Part shown: positions 50,752 to 59,367 of the stretch, piece by piece
Numbering within the stretch: the stretch's first letter is position 1
How the letters are laid out: every line of letters begins with the position of its first letter
Assembly (NCBI GenBank): GCA_002432425.1
Contig: DJEL01000043.1
Span: 49,549 to 113,548, forward strand
Direction of reading: 5' to 3'
DNA from: Lachnospiraceae bacterium UBA5899
Lineage (GTDB): Bacteria > Bacillota > Clostridia > Lachnospirales > Lachnospiraceae
Length of the DNA: 64,000 nucleotides
Position numbers and translations under genes: made by a program
Notes under the pieces: generated by a model
What the model was told of the DNA's origin: nothing
Seen by the model: the letters and a program-made list of their open reading frames with translations, nothing else
Database searches by the model: none

Positions 50752-51267
50752 ATGGACAAAAGAAAGAATGTTGTCCTGATTGGAATGCCGGGCGCAGGAA
50801 AAAGCACCGTGGGCGTTGTGGCTGCCAAACGGCTGGGATTTCGTTTTTTGGACTCCGACCTTTTAATTCAGGATGAGTACGGAAAACTTTTGCATGAGCT
50901 GATTACCGAGCACGGAGTGGAAGGCTTCTGGGAGATTGAAAATAAGGTAAATGCTTCCATTGATGTGAAGCAGACCGTGATTGCAACCGGAGGAAGTGTC
51001 TGCTACGAAGAAGAAGCTATGAAGCATCTGTCTGAAATCGGCGTGGTAGTCTATCTGAAGCTTTCTTATGAAGCCTTAGAGGAACGTCTGGGCGATTTGA
51101 ATGCAAGAGGCGTTACCTTAAAGGAAGGGCAGACCCTACGGGATTTGTACGAAGAACGCATTCCCATGTATGAAAAATATGCCCTTGTGACGATAAACTG
51201 CGAAGGCAAGGAGCTGCGCGAGGTGGCGGAAGAAGTGTCCGCCCGGGCAGCAGAATTTCTGGAGTAA
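50752..51267 (+). CDS. Shikimate kinase-like P-loop protein
   Basis: A 171-residue AroK-like protein: VVLIGMPGAGKSTVG (Walker A), FRFLDSDLLIQDEYG, ATGGSVCY, and a lid region NARGVTLKEGQTLRDLYEERIPMYE. Compared with true shikimate kinases, the shikimate-binding Arg (usual FR-x2-E) is Trp here (GFWEIENKV) and the GGG loop reads GGS. It may phosphorylate another substrate. No other aromatic pathway gene is nearby. AAGGAGC lies upstream of the chosen ATG; it sits between ridA and spoVAE. Confidence 0.75.
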   Translation: MDKRKNVVLIGMPGAGKSTVGVVAAKRLGFRFLDSDLLIQDEYGKLLHELITEHGVEGFWEIENKVNASIDVKQTVIATGGSVCYEEEAMKHLSEIGVVVYLKLSYEALEERLGDLNARGVTLKEGQTLRDLYEERIPMYEKYALVTINCEGKELREVAEEVSARAAEFLE

Positions 51268-51341
51268 CCGAAGCAAAAAGGACATACATAGCATCCGGAA
51301 ACGGATTGAGCCACGGAAGGTGCGAAATCAGTACCCGGCGT

Positions 51342-51370
51342 GTATAAAATCGAAAACAAAATACATAATA
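51342..51370 (+). promoter_or_regulatory. Candidate sigma-G promoter of spoVAE
   Basis: GTATA (51342-51346), 17-base spacer, CATAATA (51364-51370) matches the sigma-G -35 and -10 patterns at every defined position with spacing one short of 18. It lies about 34 bases before the spoVAE ATG. Confidence 0.6.
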
Positions 51371-51404
51371 ATCCATGATGAGAAAACCGTAGGAGGGATA
51401 CATC

Positions 51405-51761
51405 ATGGATTATTTTTATGCCTTTTTAGTGGGCGGCGTTATCTGCGCCTTAGTACAGATTTTAATGGAAAAAACAAAAATGCTGCCGGGACGGATTATG
51501 GTGCTGCTGGTCTGCCTGGGTGCGGTCATCAGTGTATTCGGCTGGTATGAACCCTTTGCGGAATGGGCGGGAGCCGGAGCCAGCGTTCCCCTGCTCGGCT
51601 TTGGCAACGTGCTGATGAAGGGCGTCAAAGAAGCCGTGGATGCGGAAGGCTTTCTGGGGCTTTTCAAAGGAGGCTTCAAGGCAGGCGCCGCAGGATGCAG
51701 CGGGGCTCTTATTTTCGGACTGCTGGCAGCCATTTGTTTCCAGCCCAAAATGAAGAAGTGA
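51405..51761 (+). CDS. spoVAE: Stage V sporulation protein AE
   Basis: A 118-residue membrane protein: YFYAFLVGGVICALVQILMEKTKMLPGRIMVLLV, GASVPLLGFGNVLMKGVKEAV and GGFKAGAAGCSGALIFGLL are typical of SpoVAE(b), part of the dipicolinate channel. TAGGAGGGA precedes the ATG. It is separated from spoVAD by three unrelated genes and has its own candidate sigma-G promoter. Confidence 0.95.
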   Translation: MDYFYAFLVGGVICALVQILMEKTKMLPGRIMVLLVCLGAVISVFGWYEPFAEWAGAGASVPLLGFGNVLMKGVKEAVDAEGFLGLFKGGFKAGAAGCSGALIFGLLAAICFQPKMKK

Positions 51762-51865
51762 CAAAATATGCCGCAAACAGAAAATCTAATAAAAAAATAA
51801 GAAATACAATCTCCCTTTTTTCGACAAAATATGCTAATATGTGGAAAAGAAAGGGAGAGAGAGTT

Positions 51866-54037
51866 ATGATTTGGCTTATCATATTGTTTTTTTGCACATT
51901 TATATATATGGAAGCAGTGTACCATATTGCCTGCTTTGGGCTGGCGGCGGTCAATCCGCTGATTGCGGTTTTTATATGGCTGTTTCTGGCGGGCTTTGCA
52001 TCCCTGCTTATGGGCTTTTTCCGAAGAAAGAAAAACCGGATTATCCTCTGGGTTCTGCTGGCAATAGATTACCTTTTGTTTGCATCCCAGCTTGTGTATA
52101 TCAAGATATTCAAACAACCGCTTTTAATGGCAGCCATTAAAAACGGCGGAAAAGATGCCATGACCAACTACTGGAAAGAAGCACTGGTGGGCATCTGGAA
52201 CGTGTCCGGCTGGCTGCTTCTGATGGCAGTGCCTTTTGTGGTGACGGGACTGCTCCTGCATATGTATACACTGAGCTTAAAGAGTCATACGAAAAAGGAA
52301 AGACTGCGGGAGCTGGCGGTAATGGCAACCGGCGCACTGGGCTTTATGGCAGTGCTGATGGTTGGTTCCCTTGCAGGGGCGGAATACGAAGATGCATATG
52401 CCGGATTTTATGACCCGCAGGGTGTCATTGAGGAATTCGGCGTCATGCCCTCCATCACAAGAGATGTCTTTGCCGGTGCGTTTAAGAAGGGCGACGGGCT
52501 GGATACCTGGGTGGACTTAAACAACGACTATGCGGAAACGCCGGAGGAAACGGGAGCAGGTGAAAACGATACGCCGGAAACCACACCGGAGGAAGCCGGA
52601 GATGTTTCCGGGGATGACAGCAGACAGGAAGAGGCGAAAAAGCCGGATACTTCCCCACATGTCCTGCCGGTGGATTTTACCGCTCTCTACGACAATGCCG
52701 ATTCCGATACGGTGAAAAAATTAGCGGATTACATGCAGAGCATGACGCCCACCAAACGAAACGAATATACCGGTATGTTTGAGGGCTATAACCTGATTTT
52801 CCTGACGGCGGAAGGATTTTCCCCCTATGCGGTGGACGAAAATCTGACACCGACCTTGTATAAGCTCATTCATTCGGGCTTTGTATTTGACGATTATTAC
52901 GTGCCTCTGTGGCAGACATCCACCAGTGACGGCGAGTATGTGAACCTGACGGGACTCATCCCCGACCAGCAGTTTTCCATGAAGCGCAGTGCGGAGGATG
53001 ATATGTGCTTTTCGCTGGCTTCCTATTTTGCTTCCGAAGGGGTAAAAAGCTACGCTTACCACAACAATTCCCTGTCCTATTACGACAGATATCTTTCCCA
53101 CCCGAACCTGGGCTACAATTTCAAGGCATGTAAACTGGGAGATTTGGATGCAAAAAAATACGGCGGTCAGGTGTTTGAAATGGAAAACTCCAATTACTGG
53201 CCGGCTTCGGACTTGGATATGATGAAAGCCACCGTTTCCGAATACATACAGGAAGACCGTTTCCATGTGTATTACATGACGGTTTCCGGTCACATGAATT
53301 ATAATTTTACCGGCAACAAGATGTCTTCCCTGCACAAAGAGGATGTGGCAAATCTGCCCTATTCCGAGGAAGGAAGAGCTTACATTGCCTGCAACATGGA
53401 GCTGGATTTGGCGCTGCAGTATCTGATTGAACAACTGGATGAGGCAGGAAAGCTGGAAAATACGGTTATCTGCCTTTCCGCAGACCATTATCCTTACGGC
53501 ATGGAAGTAAGCAATCTGGAAGAACTGGCGGGCAGACCGTTAGACGGTACACTGGATATTTACCACAACAATCTTATCCTCTGGAACAGCGAAATGGAAA
53601 CCGTGGAAGTGACGAAGACGGCAAGCTCCCTGGACCTTCTGCCCACTTTGCTTAATCTGTTCGGATTTGATTACGATGCAAGACTGTATGCCGGAAACGA
53701 TATCCTGTCGGATGCTTCTCCGCTGGTTATTTTTGCGGACAGAAGCTTTATCACGGATAAGGTTTCTTACAATAAAAAATCCAAGGAAGTTGTATGGGCG
53801 GACGGCGTGGAACCGGATGACGAATATCTGGATGCCGTGAAGAGCCAGGTCAAGGGTCTGTATAATTATTCTGCGGGAATTTTGAACCAGAATTTCTACA
53901 AGTATGTGGAAGAGGCGCTGCCGGAGGAATACCATTCCAAAGTAGACCCGGAATGGATTGCGCCGCATCCCAAGACGGAAACACCGAAAGAGAATACGGC
54001 GGGCAGTACAGAGACTGCCATTGGTACGGAAGAATAA
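51866..54037 (+). CDS. LTA synthase-like sulfatase-fold membrane protein
   Basis: A 723-residue protein with four or five N-terminal membrane helices (to about residue 180), an acidic Pro/Glu/Thr-rich linker (about 225-275) and an extracellular alkaline-phosphatase-superfamily domain. The nucleophile Thr is in WQTSTSDGEYV (near 350) and a metal-site motif in LSADHYPYG (near 538), the pattern of LtaS/phosphoglycerol transferases that build lipoteichoic acid or modify glycans. The ATG with AAGGGAGAG is used; the frame is open far upstream. Monocistronic. Confidence 0.88.
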   Translation: MIWLIILFFCTFIYMEAVYHIACFGLAAVNPLIAVFIWLFLAGFASLLMGFFRRKKNRIILWVLLAIDYLLFASQLVYIKIFKQPLLMAAIKNGGKDAMTNYWKEALVGIWNVSGWLLLMAVPFVVTGLLLHMYTLSLKSHTKKERLRELAVMATGALGFMAVLMVGSLAGAEYEDAYAGFYDPQGVIEEFGVMPSITRDVFAGAFKKGDGLDTWVDLNNDYAETPEETGAGENDTPETTPEEAGDVSGDDSRQEEAKKPDTSPHVLPVDFTALYDNADSDTVKKLADYMQSMTPTKRNEYTGMFEGYNLIFLTAEGFSPYAVDENLTPTLYKLIHSGFVFDDYYVPLWQTSTSDGEYVNLTGLIPDQQFSMKRSAEDDMCFSLASYFASEGVKSYAYHNNSLSYYDRYLSHPNLGYNFKACKLGDLDAKKYGGQVFEMENSNYWPASDLDMMKATVSEYIQEDRFHVYYMTVSGHMNYNFTGNKMSSLHKEDVANLPYSEEGRAYIACNMELDLALQYLIEQLDEAGKLENTVICLSADHYPYGMEVSNLEELAGRPLDGTLDIYHNNLILWNSEMETVEVTKTASSLDLLPTLLNLFGFDYDARLYAGNDILSDASPLVIFADRSFITDKVSYNKKSKEVVWADGVEPDDEYLDAVKSQVKGLYNYSAGILNQNFYKYVEEALPEEYHSKVDPEWIAPHPKTETPKENTAGSTETAIGTEE

Positions 54038-54053
54038 AAAGATTGCCTGTGAA

Positions 54054-54530
54054 CTATAGACGTTCGCAGGCAATTTCTTTTTTGAGCAAATATTTTTCGC
54101 AGGCGGCATCCCAGAGCTTTTCGGGCTCTTTGTCCGCCACAAAGGTGGTGTAAGCCGTGCCGGTGTAGAGCGTTGCAATTTCCCCGTTATAGCGCAGCGT
54201 CAGGACAAAAGCACGGATGAGCGACGGGTCAACGGCAGCATCGGCTGCCTTCAGAATGGACTCCACATGCTTTGGCATCAGATGAAACACAAACTGGAAA
54301 TGAAGGGGAACCTTGGTTCCTTTGATTAACTGGAAGCAGATACCTTTGATATCGGCCCAGGGAATAAATTCATATTCACAGGGCGCAAAGTCCTTTTGGA
54401 CATGTCCGTCGATATGGTAGGTGACCGCTGTGGTGACAGAAGCCTCCTCCAGCAGAAATGTATCAAAGACATTGCCGGTAAGCATGGCATTCATGAAATT
54501 TTTAAGTCCGGTAATCTGCAGTGCAATCAT
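54054..54530 (-). CDS. DUF5721-family protein
   Basis: A 158-residue soluble protein (MIALQITGLKNFMNAMLTGNVFDTFLLEEASVTTA, HIDGHVQKDF, then WADIKGICFQLIKGTKVP and a C-terminal LTLRYNGEIATLYTGTAYT). It matches DUF5721, a family of unknown function found largely in Lachnospiraceae. A promoter (TTGCCT, 18 bases, TATACT) lies about 80 bp upstream on the minus strand. It converges on the LTA-synthase-like gene. Confidence 0.75.
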   Translation of the reverse strand: MIALQITGLKNFMNAMLTGNVFDTFLLEEASVTTAVTYHIDGHVQKDFAPCEYEFIPWADIKGICFQLIKGTKVPLHFQFVFHLMPKHVESILKAADAAVDPSLIRAFVLTLRYNGEIATLYTGTAYTTFVADKEPEKLWDAACEKYLLKKEIACERL

Positions 54531-54808
54531 TTTTTGCCTTTCTGTAAACGAGGTGCGTGACTTGCTTGATAATCAGGATACATACACCGATGTGTTGTAT
54601 TGTTAATAGTATAACTTTCTGCACATAATAAAGGCAAGAGTTAATTTGGAAAATTTGTGACGGTTGAGGCAAGGAAAATATAACCAAAGAAAAACAGACT
54701 CCATTGAAACTATGCAATAATAGAACGATTACAAAAATAATGCATTATTATATGTTGGTTTACATTTTCATACAATCTTTCTTTTTTACTATAGTGGAGG
54801 GAAAGAAA

Positions 54809-55129
54809 ATGAAAATATCTAAATTAATATATGATATAAAAAAGGACAAAGAGAAGTTTGGGTTGCTTATTGAAAAATTTGACCCATTGATAAAAAAGTA
54901 CGTTCGGCTGCTTTATAAGGATGACAAAGAAGATGTATATGCGGAATTGGTAGCAGCATTGTGGGAATCAGTATGTAATATGGAATATTATTATGATGAT
55001 GGGCAGATTACCAATTATTTTATTAGGGCATTGCGGAATAAATTCTTAGAGCTTTACAGAATAAGTAAAAAGAAGCACGATAACACATCAGATATAGATG
55101 AATTTGATTTGATTTTTTATGAAGGTTAA
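54809..55129 (+). CDS. Sigma-70 region 2-like protein, apparently truncated
   Basis: A 106-residue protein of low-GC codon use. It resembles region 2 of TcdR/UviA-like or ECF-like sigma factors (FGLLIEKFDPLIKKYVRLLYKDDKEDVYAELVAALW, NYFIRALRNKFLELYRISKKK). It ends at DEFDLIFYEG without the region 4 helix-turn-helix, and none was found downstream in any frame. GGAGGGAAAG precedes the ATG. It could be a broken sigma factor or a short regulatory relative of the conjugative-element ORFs of this type. Confidence 0.55.
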   Translation: MKISKLIYDIKKDKEKFGLLIEKFDPLIKKYVRLLYKDDKEDVYAELVAALWESVCNMEYYYDDGQITNYFIRALRNKFLELYRISKKKHDNTSDIDEFDLIFYEG

Positions 55130-55620
55130 TAATTATAATGAGAAATAAACACAGAATAAAAACTGCATGTTAGCACTAAAACGTACTATTATGATTAAAA
55201 TAAATTCCATTAGACCGTCTATCTGCGGAGCGAGACCAATTTTTCTTGTGTGTATTTTTTTATAAGATACTTCCGTCATAAATTCCTATTTTATAGCAAA
55301 AATAATTCATATTTCATTTTGCGAAAGGCGAATTATAATAGTTATTCTTATCTGCAGAATAGAGTAGGGCAGCTTATAAAGCTATTTTTCTGATTGTATT
55401 TATATAAATACTGTGAAATGAGAACAATTACATAAATATAATGTTATTATACAAAACAATATTGACAGAATGTGCTATAATAAGCAGTTGGTTTAGAAAT
55501 AATTGCAATTATAGGGATTTGTAACATCATTCACAAGGTAAAAGACAGTAAGAATATTATAGTTTAGGGGATATGTATCTTCATTTTTGGTGTGCAGATG
55601 ATTAGGATAGGAGAAGAGTT
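55130..55620. other. AT-rich spacer of about 490 bp, no gene
   Basis: No credible ORF on either strand. An extended -10 promoter (TGCTATAAT, box at 55476-55481) lies about 140 bases before the lipoprotein gene. A TTGACA at 55462-55467 is too close to that -10 to be its partner. The composition matches the adjoining accessory genes. Confidence 0.4.
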
Positions 55621-56355
55621 ATGAAGTTAAGAAAAGAAATTATTGTAATTATATCTTTACTGGGGATTATATGTGCCGGATGTAGCGGAAAATCCGATGA
55701 GGAGGGAACACAATCGCAAACTGCCACTCGCACACAAATTTCTGATGGAGAAACCGTTACAGAAAACTCAGAGGAAATTACGGAAAAAATGCATGTGTTT
55801 TCACAGGAGGATATGGTTGTTACACCCGGCATAAGGGAATACGAATTTGCAGCTGCACAGGAGTTAGGCAGTGTTAAAACATTACAGGGAGTACTGCCGG
55901 GAACAGGAGAGGGAACATGGTACATCATAAAAATGGATGGTATGGAGTATTATTACGGAAAATACGATTATTCTGACGAAATTACACTTTGGGGGTATTC
56001 CATTATTGATGATAAACATTCGCTGGCAAATGGTATCAAGGTAGGGATGAAACAGAAAGAGATACTTGCGGAATATCCGGATATGGCAGTTATGGATTTT
56101 GAAGGCAATTATATGAATGGAGATGTGGCAGCATGCATGGGATGGAATAATGTCGCCTATCCGCGGAGTTACATAGATATGGATGATGAATGGGATTATA
56201 AGGGAGAAGATTATTATTGGGAAAACCAGTTCGATTATATCATGATTGCGGATATTAATCTCGGAAACTATGACACTTTACCGCTTTATGTGGGATTACT
56301 CATGAAGGATGATACGGTGTCGGCTATCACCTTCTACAACCCAACGGCAGGGTGA
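55621..56355 (+). CDS. Lipoprotein of unknown function
   Basis: A 244-residue exported protein. The signal peptide ends in the lipobox ICAGC (Cys21), then a Ser/Thr/Glu-rich linker to about residue 60 and an acidic globular domain (YYYGKYDYSDEITLWGYSIIDD, then VGMKQKEILAEYPDMAV and DYIMIADINLGNY). Codon use is AT-rich, like the following gene. No enzymatic motif seen. It and the next gene may be an exported pair in an acquired segment. Confidence 0.7.
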   Translation: MKLRKEIIVIISLLGIICAGCSGKSDEEGTQSQTATRTQISDGETVTENSEEITEKMHVFSQEDMVVTPGIREYEFAAAQELGSVKTLQGVLPGTGEGTWYIIKMDGMEYYYGKYDYSDEITLWGYSIIDDKHSLANGIKVGMKQKEILAEYPDMAVMDFEGNYMNGDVAACMGWNNVAYPRSYIDMDDEWDYKGEDYYWENQFDYIMIADINLGNYDTLPLYVGLLMKDDTVSAITFYNPTAG

Positions 56356-56414
56356 CGAACGCTTTTATATTATTCACTATTAGAAAATTTTTTTGAGCGG
56401 GAGGAGATTACGCT

Positions 56415-57200
56415 ATGAAGGAAGAACGTATTCTTATATTAGTGATAACTTTATCAACAATAGCATATATGGGCAACTGGTTTGGAATCAGGGATTTGCT
56501 GTTGGCGCCCGCACCGGTTGCTTTACCTCAAATAGGAGAAAAAATTACGGAGAACACACATTTTTCAGAAAACGAGTGCGATATGGAGATTAGAAAAGTA
56601 TATGCGGCAACACTTAGAAATCTCTTATATAATGGTGCTTTGCCGGACGGAACAACAGCAGAATTGCCGGCTGATGAATGTACCCAATTTGCGGTGACGG
56701 ATGTAGACACTGATGGTAAAGAAGAATTGGTAGTTGTTTATGACCCGGGGATAGTGGCAGATGCAAAAGGATATATCATAGATTGCGATAGAGATACGAA
56801 AGAAATTTATATTCAATTTGAAGAATTCCCCGCATTTATATTTCTGAGTAACGGAAATCTAAAAGTGTTATCGTCCCATAATCAAGGATATGGAGATATG
56901 TGGCCTTATTTATTTTATCAGTATTGTGCGGAAAGTGATACATATGAATTGATAGGGTATGTAGATTCGGTGGATAAGGATATCCTTGCATTGAATGGGA
57001 TGGAAGAGCAGTACCCGAAAGATGTGGACGTATCCGGCTCAGGAACCGTTTATTATATAGGAAAGGATTCCTGGGGCACGGAGCCGGTGGACAAGAAGGA
57101 TTATTTGAGCTGGCTGAATAGAAATTATGGGGATGCGTCGGAAAAGGAAATTTCTTTCTTGGCATTAACGGAAGAAAATATTGGGACAATCGAACCGTAA
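56415..57200 (+). CDS. Exported or membrane-anchored protein of unknown function
   Basis: A 261-residue protein with one N-terminal hydrophobic segment (residues 5-22) and an outer domain. FAVTDVDTDGKEELVVVYDPG resembles an FG-GAP/calcium-binding loop found in repeat proteins of gut Clostridia. GGGAGGAG precedes the ATG; it lies 59 bp after the lipoprotein. Low-GC codon use suggests acquisition. Function not predicted. Confidence 0.65.
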   Translation: MKEERILILVITLSTIAYMGNWFGIRDLLLAPAPVALPQIGEKITENTHFSENECDMEIRKVYAATLRNLLYNGALPDGTTAELPADECTQFAVTDVDTDGKEELVVVYDPGIVADAKGYIIDCDRDTKEIYIQFEEFPAFIFLSNGNLKVLSSHNQGYGDMWPYLFYQYCAESDTYELIGYVDSVDKDILALNGMEEQYPKDVDVSGSGTVYYIGKDSWGTEPVDKKDYLSWLNRNYGDASEKEISFLALTEENIGTIEP

Positions 57201-57389
57201 AGTAAAATAACTGTGAAACTTTCCATTCCCCTTTACAGTCCATGTAAAATGTGCTACCATGTTACATAGTAATGAAAACTATTTACAAAAGTTCTACAAA
57301 ACACGACAAAAAGAGAAAAATACAAGTTCTGTAAAATGACCTAAAACAGGCACCAAAAGTGCAGATTAGGAAAGGGATGGAAGTCAGAT

Positions 57390-58232
57390 ATGAAATATAA
57401 CTATAAAATCGTAGTGGACAGTTGCTGTGAATTGCCCGCTGAACTGTGGAAAGATGAAAGATTTGAAAGAGCACCGCTGGAAATAGAGGTCGGCGATTAC
57501 CGTATTCTGGATGATGATCATTTTAACCAGCAGGAATTTCTGAAAAAGGTGGCAGAGTACCCCAAGTGTCCGAAGTCGTCCTGCCCGTCCCCGGAAAGCT
57601 ATATGAATGCTTACCGTACAGAGGCAGAACGGGTTTACGTGGTAACGTTGTCTTCTAAGTTAAGCGGCAGCTACAACAGTGCGGTACTGGGCAAAAATCT
57701 GTACGAGGAGCAGTACGGAGACAAGGATATTCTGGTGGTGGACTCCCATTCCGCAAGCTGCGGGGAAACCCAGATTGCGCTAAAACTTATGGAACTGGAG
57801 GAGCAGGGACTTTCCTTTGCGGAAATTACTAAGAAAATCCGCCACTTCCGTAATGAAATGCACACCTATTTTGTACTGGATAATCTGGAAACACTGCGCA
57901 AGAACGGCAGACTTACCGGCTTAAAAGCGGTTGTGGCATCCACACTCAACATCAAACCGGTGATGGGCGCGGAAGAAGGAACCATTATTCAGAAAGGTCA
58001 GGGCATCGGCATGAAAAAGGCTTTGAACAAAATGGTGGATTTTCTGGCTGCGGAACTGAAGGATGCGGATAAAAAGAGAATTATCATCAGTCATTGCAAT
58101 GCGCCGGACAGGGCACTTTTTGTGGAACAGATGGTGAAATTAAAGACCGGCTGTATGGATATTATGATTTTGGACACAGCAGGCATCAGCAGTATGTATG
58201 CAAATGACGGCGGCGTCATTGTTGCCGTGTAA
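57390..58232 (+). CDS. DegV-family fatty-acid-binding protein
   Basis: A 280-residue protein: IVVDSCCELP at the N-terminus, TLSSKLSGSYNSAV with the fatty-acid head-group Ser, VVDSHSASCGETQIAL, LETLRKNGRLTG and LNIKPVMGAEEG. DegV (FakB-like) proteins present fatty acids to the FakA kinase for phospholipid synthesis. The kinase is not in this window. AAAGGGATGGAAG lies upstream of the ATG; base composition returns to the chromosomal norm here. Confidence 0.95.
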   Translation: MKYNYKIVVDSCCELPAELWKDERFERAPLEIEVGDYRILDDDHFNQQEFLKKVAEYPKCPKSSCPSPESYMNAYRTEAERVYVVTLSSKLSGSYNSAVLGKNLYEEQYGDKDILVVDSHSASCGETQIALKLMELEEQGLSFAEITKKIRHFRNEMHTYFVLDNLETLRKNGRLTGLKAVVASTLNIKPVMGAEEGTIIQKGQGIGMKKALNKMVDFLAAELKDADKKRIIISHCNAPDRALFVEQMVKLKTGCMDIMILDTAGISSMYANDGGVIVAV

Positions 58233-58300
58233 GATGCAGACCATGACAGAGATTTTGCCGGACACATTCCCGGTGCAGTCATTGCGTATATTCAGTGCAG

Positions 58301-59026
58301 TTATCGCGCATATTCGGCAAGGCATTTTTTGGCATAACCGATACCGGCGCCGATGGCTGAAAAAGTGTGACCGTCGCACATGGTAATATGGGTAAGCTGT
58401 ACGGATTTGATATACCGGCCGTTTAAGATGGTTTTACGGTTGGGTGCAAAGAAAACAGAATAAGCTTCAAGCTGTGCAAACAGACTTTCCAAGGAGGCAT
58501 TATGTGGAAGAATTTCCCCGGATTTCAGGGTCACATAAATATGTCCTCCTTTTTTTTCGGCATAAAGGATGTCGCTTTCGTATACATAATGGGTGCCTGC
58601 CTCGGCACGGATTTCGATAGGGATTTCCCGCTTGCCGGAAAGAACCAGAAGATTGTCTAACAGAGAGGATAATTCTTCTTTTCGCACCGGCTTTTCCAGC
58701 AGAAGAATTTCCATGGGTGCATCTTTGCCGAGTGCCTTTTTTTTCTCTTTTTCTTCCGGGGAAGCATACAGCAGGATAACGGGCGCGGAACAACCTGCCT
58801 TAATCAGACATTGTAAAACAGAACTGTCCGAAATATCCGGGGTCAGCTCCATATCAATAAAGAACGCATCAAACTGCATGGGATTTTTAAGCAGACTGTC
58901 GGGATGGCCATAGGAGTCCACATAAAGGTTTCCGGAGGTGGAAAGGCGCTTGTCGGATTCCCTTGCCAAAAGTCTCTCAAGCTGTTTTCTGTCAGCGACG
59001 TTATCGTTGCAAATGGCAATATGCAT
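58301..59026 (-). CDS. Orphan LytTR-type response regulator
   Basis: A 241-residue protein with a receiver-like domain and a C-terminal LytTR DNA-binding domain (YVYESDILYAEKKGGHIYVTL, then YSVFFAPNRKTILNGRYIKSVQL). In the receiver the phospho-acceptor Asp is present (AFFIDMEL) but the acidic pocket reads CNDN instead of the usual CDDE, and Lys is in LEKPVRKEE. No kinase gene is nearby, so it may be regulated differently. It is divergent from nothing immediate; DUF1294 precedes it on the other side. Confidence 0.85.
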   Translation of the reverse strand: MHIAICNDNVADRKQLERLLARESDKRLSTSGNLYVDSYGHPDSLLKNPMQFDAFFIDMELTPDISDSSVLQCLIKAGCSAPVILLYASPEEKEKKKALGKDAPMEILLLEKPVRKEELSSLLDNLLVLSGKREIPIEIRAEAGTHYVYESDILYAEKKGGHIYVTLKSGEILPHNASLESLFAQLEAYSVFFAPNRKTILNGRYIKSVQLTHITMCDGHTFSAIGAGIGYAKKCLAEYAR

Positions 59027-59043
59027 GGTTCGTTTCCTCTGTA

Positions 59044-59337
59044 TCAGATGGTTAAAAGTTCAATCGGCGCCCGGTACAGTAAAAACAGCAGAATAAGCTG
59101 GATAATTAAAATAGCGGGCATGCCGTAGACAAATTTTAAGTGTCTTGTTTTGTGGCGGAAGGTATACATGCCTAAAATGGAGCCGATACTGCCGCCGATA
59201 ATGGCAACCATAAAGAGGGTGGCTTCCGGAATTCGGAAGGCACCCTTTATGGCTTTGCGCTTGTCAATGCCCATGAGGGCAAAGCCAAGCAGATTTACGA
59301 TGACAAAATACGATACGATAATTAAAATAACTTCCAT
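59044..59337 (-). CDS. DUF1294-family small membrane protein
   Basis: A 97-residue protein of three membrane helices with the family core LMGIDKRKAIKGAFRIPEATLF, GGSIGSILGMYTFRHKTRHLKFVYGMP. Function unknown. It lies between argG and the LytTR regulator on the same strand, 30 bp after argG's stop; whether it belongs to the argG transcript is unclear. Confidence 0.9.
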   Translation of the reverse strand: MEVILIIVSYFVIVNLLGFALMGIDKRKAIKGAFRIPEATLFMVAIIGGSIGSILGMYTFRHKTRHLKFVYGMPAILIIQLILLFLLYRAPIELLTI

Positions 59338-59367
59338 ACTCAGTACTTTCTATCAAGGAAATAAAGA

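Noticed and set aside
52721..53488. Long open frame antisense to the LTA-synthase-like gene
   Set aside because: Fully inside a well-supported gene on the other strand; no ribosome site.
55462..55481. TTGACA and TATAAT before the lipoprotein gene as one promoter
   Set aside because: They are only 8 bases apart. The -10 more likely works as an extended -10 (TGC before it).
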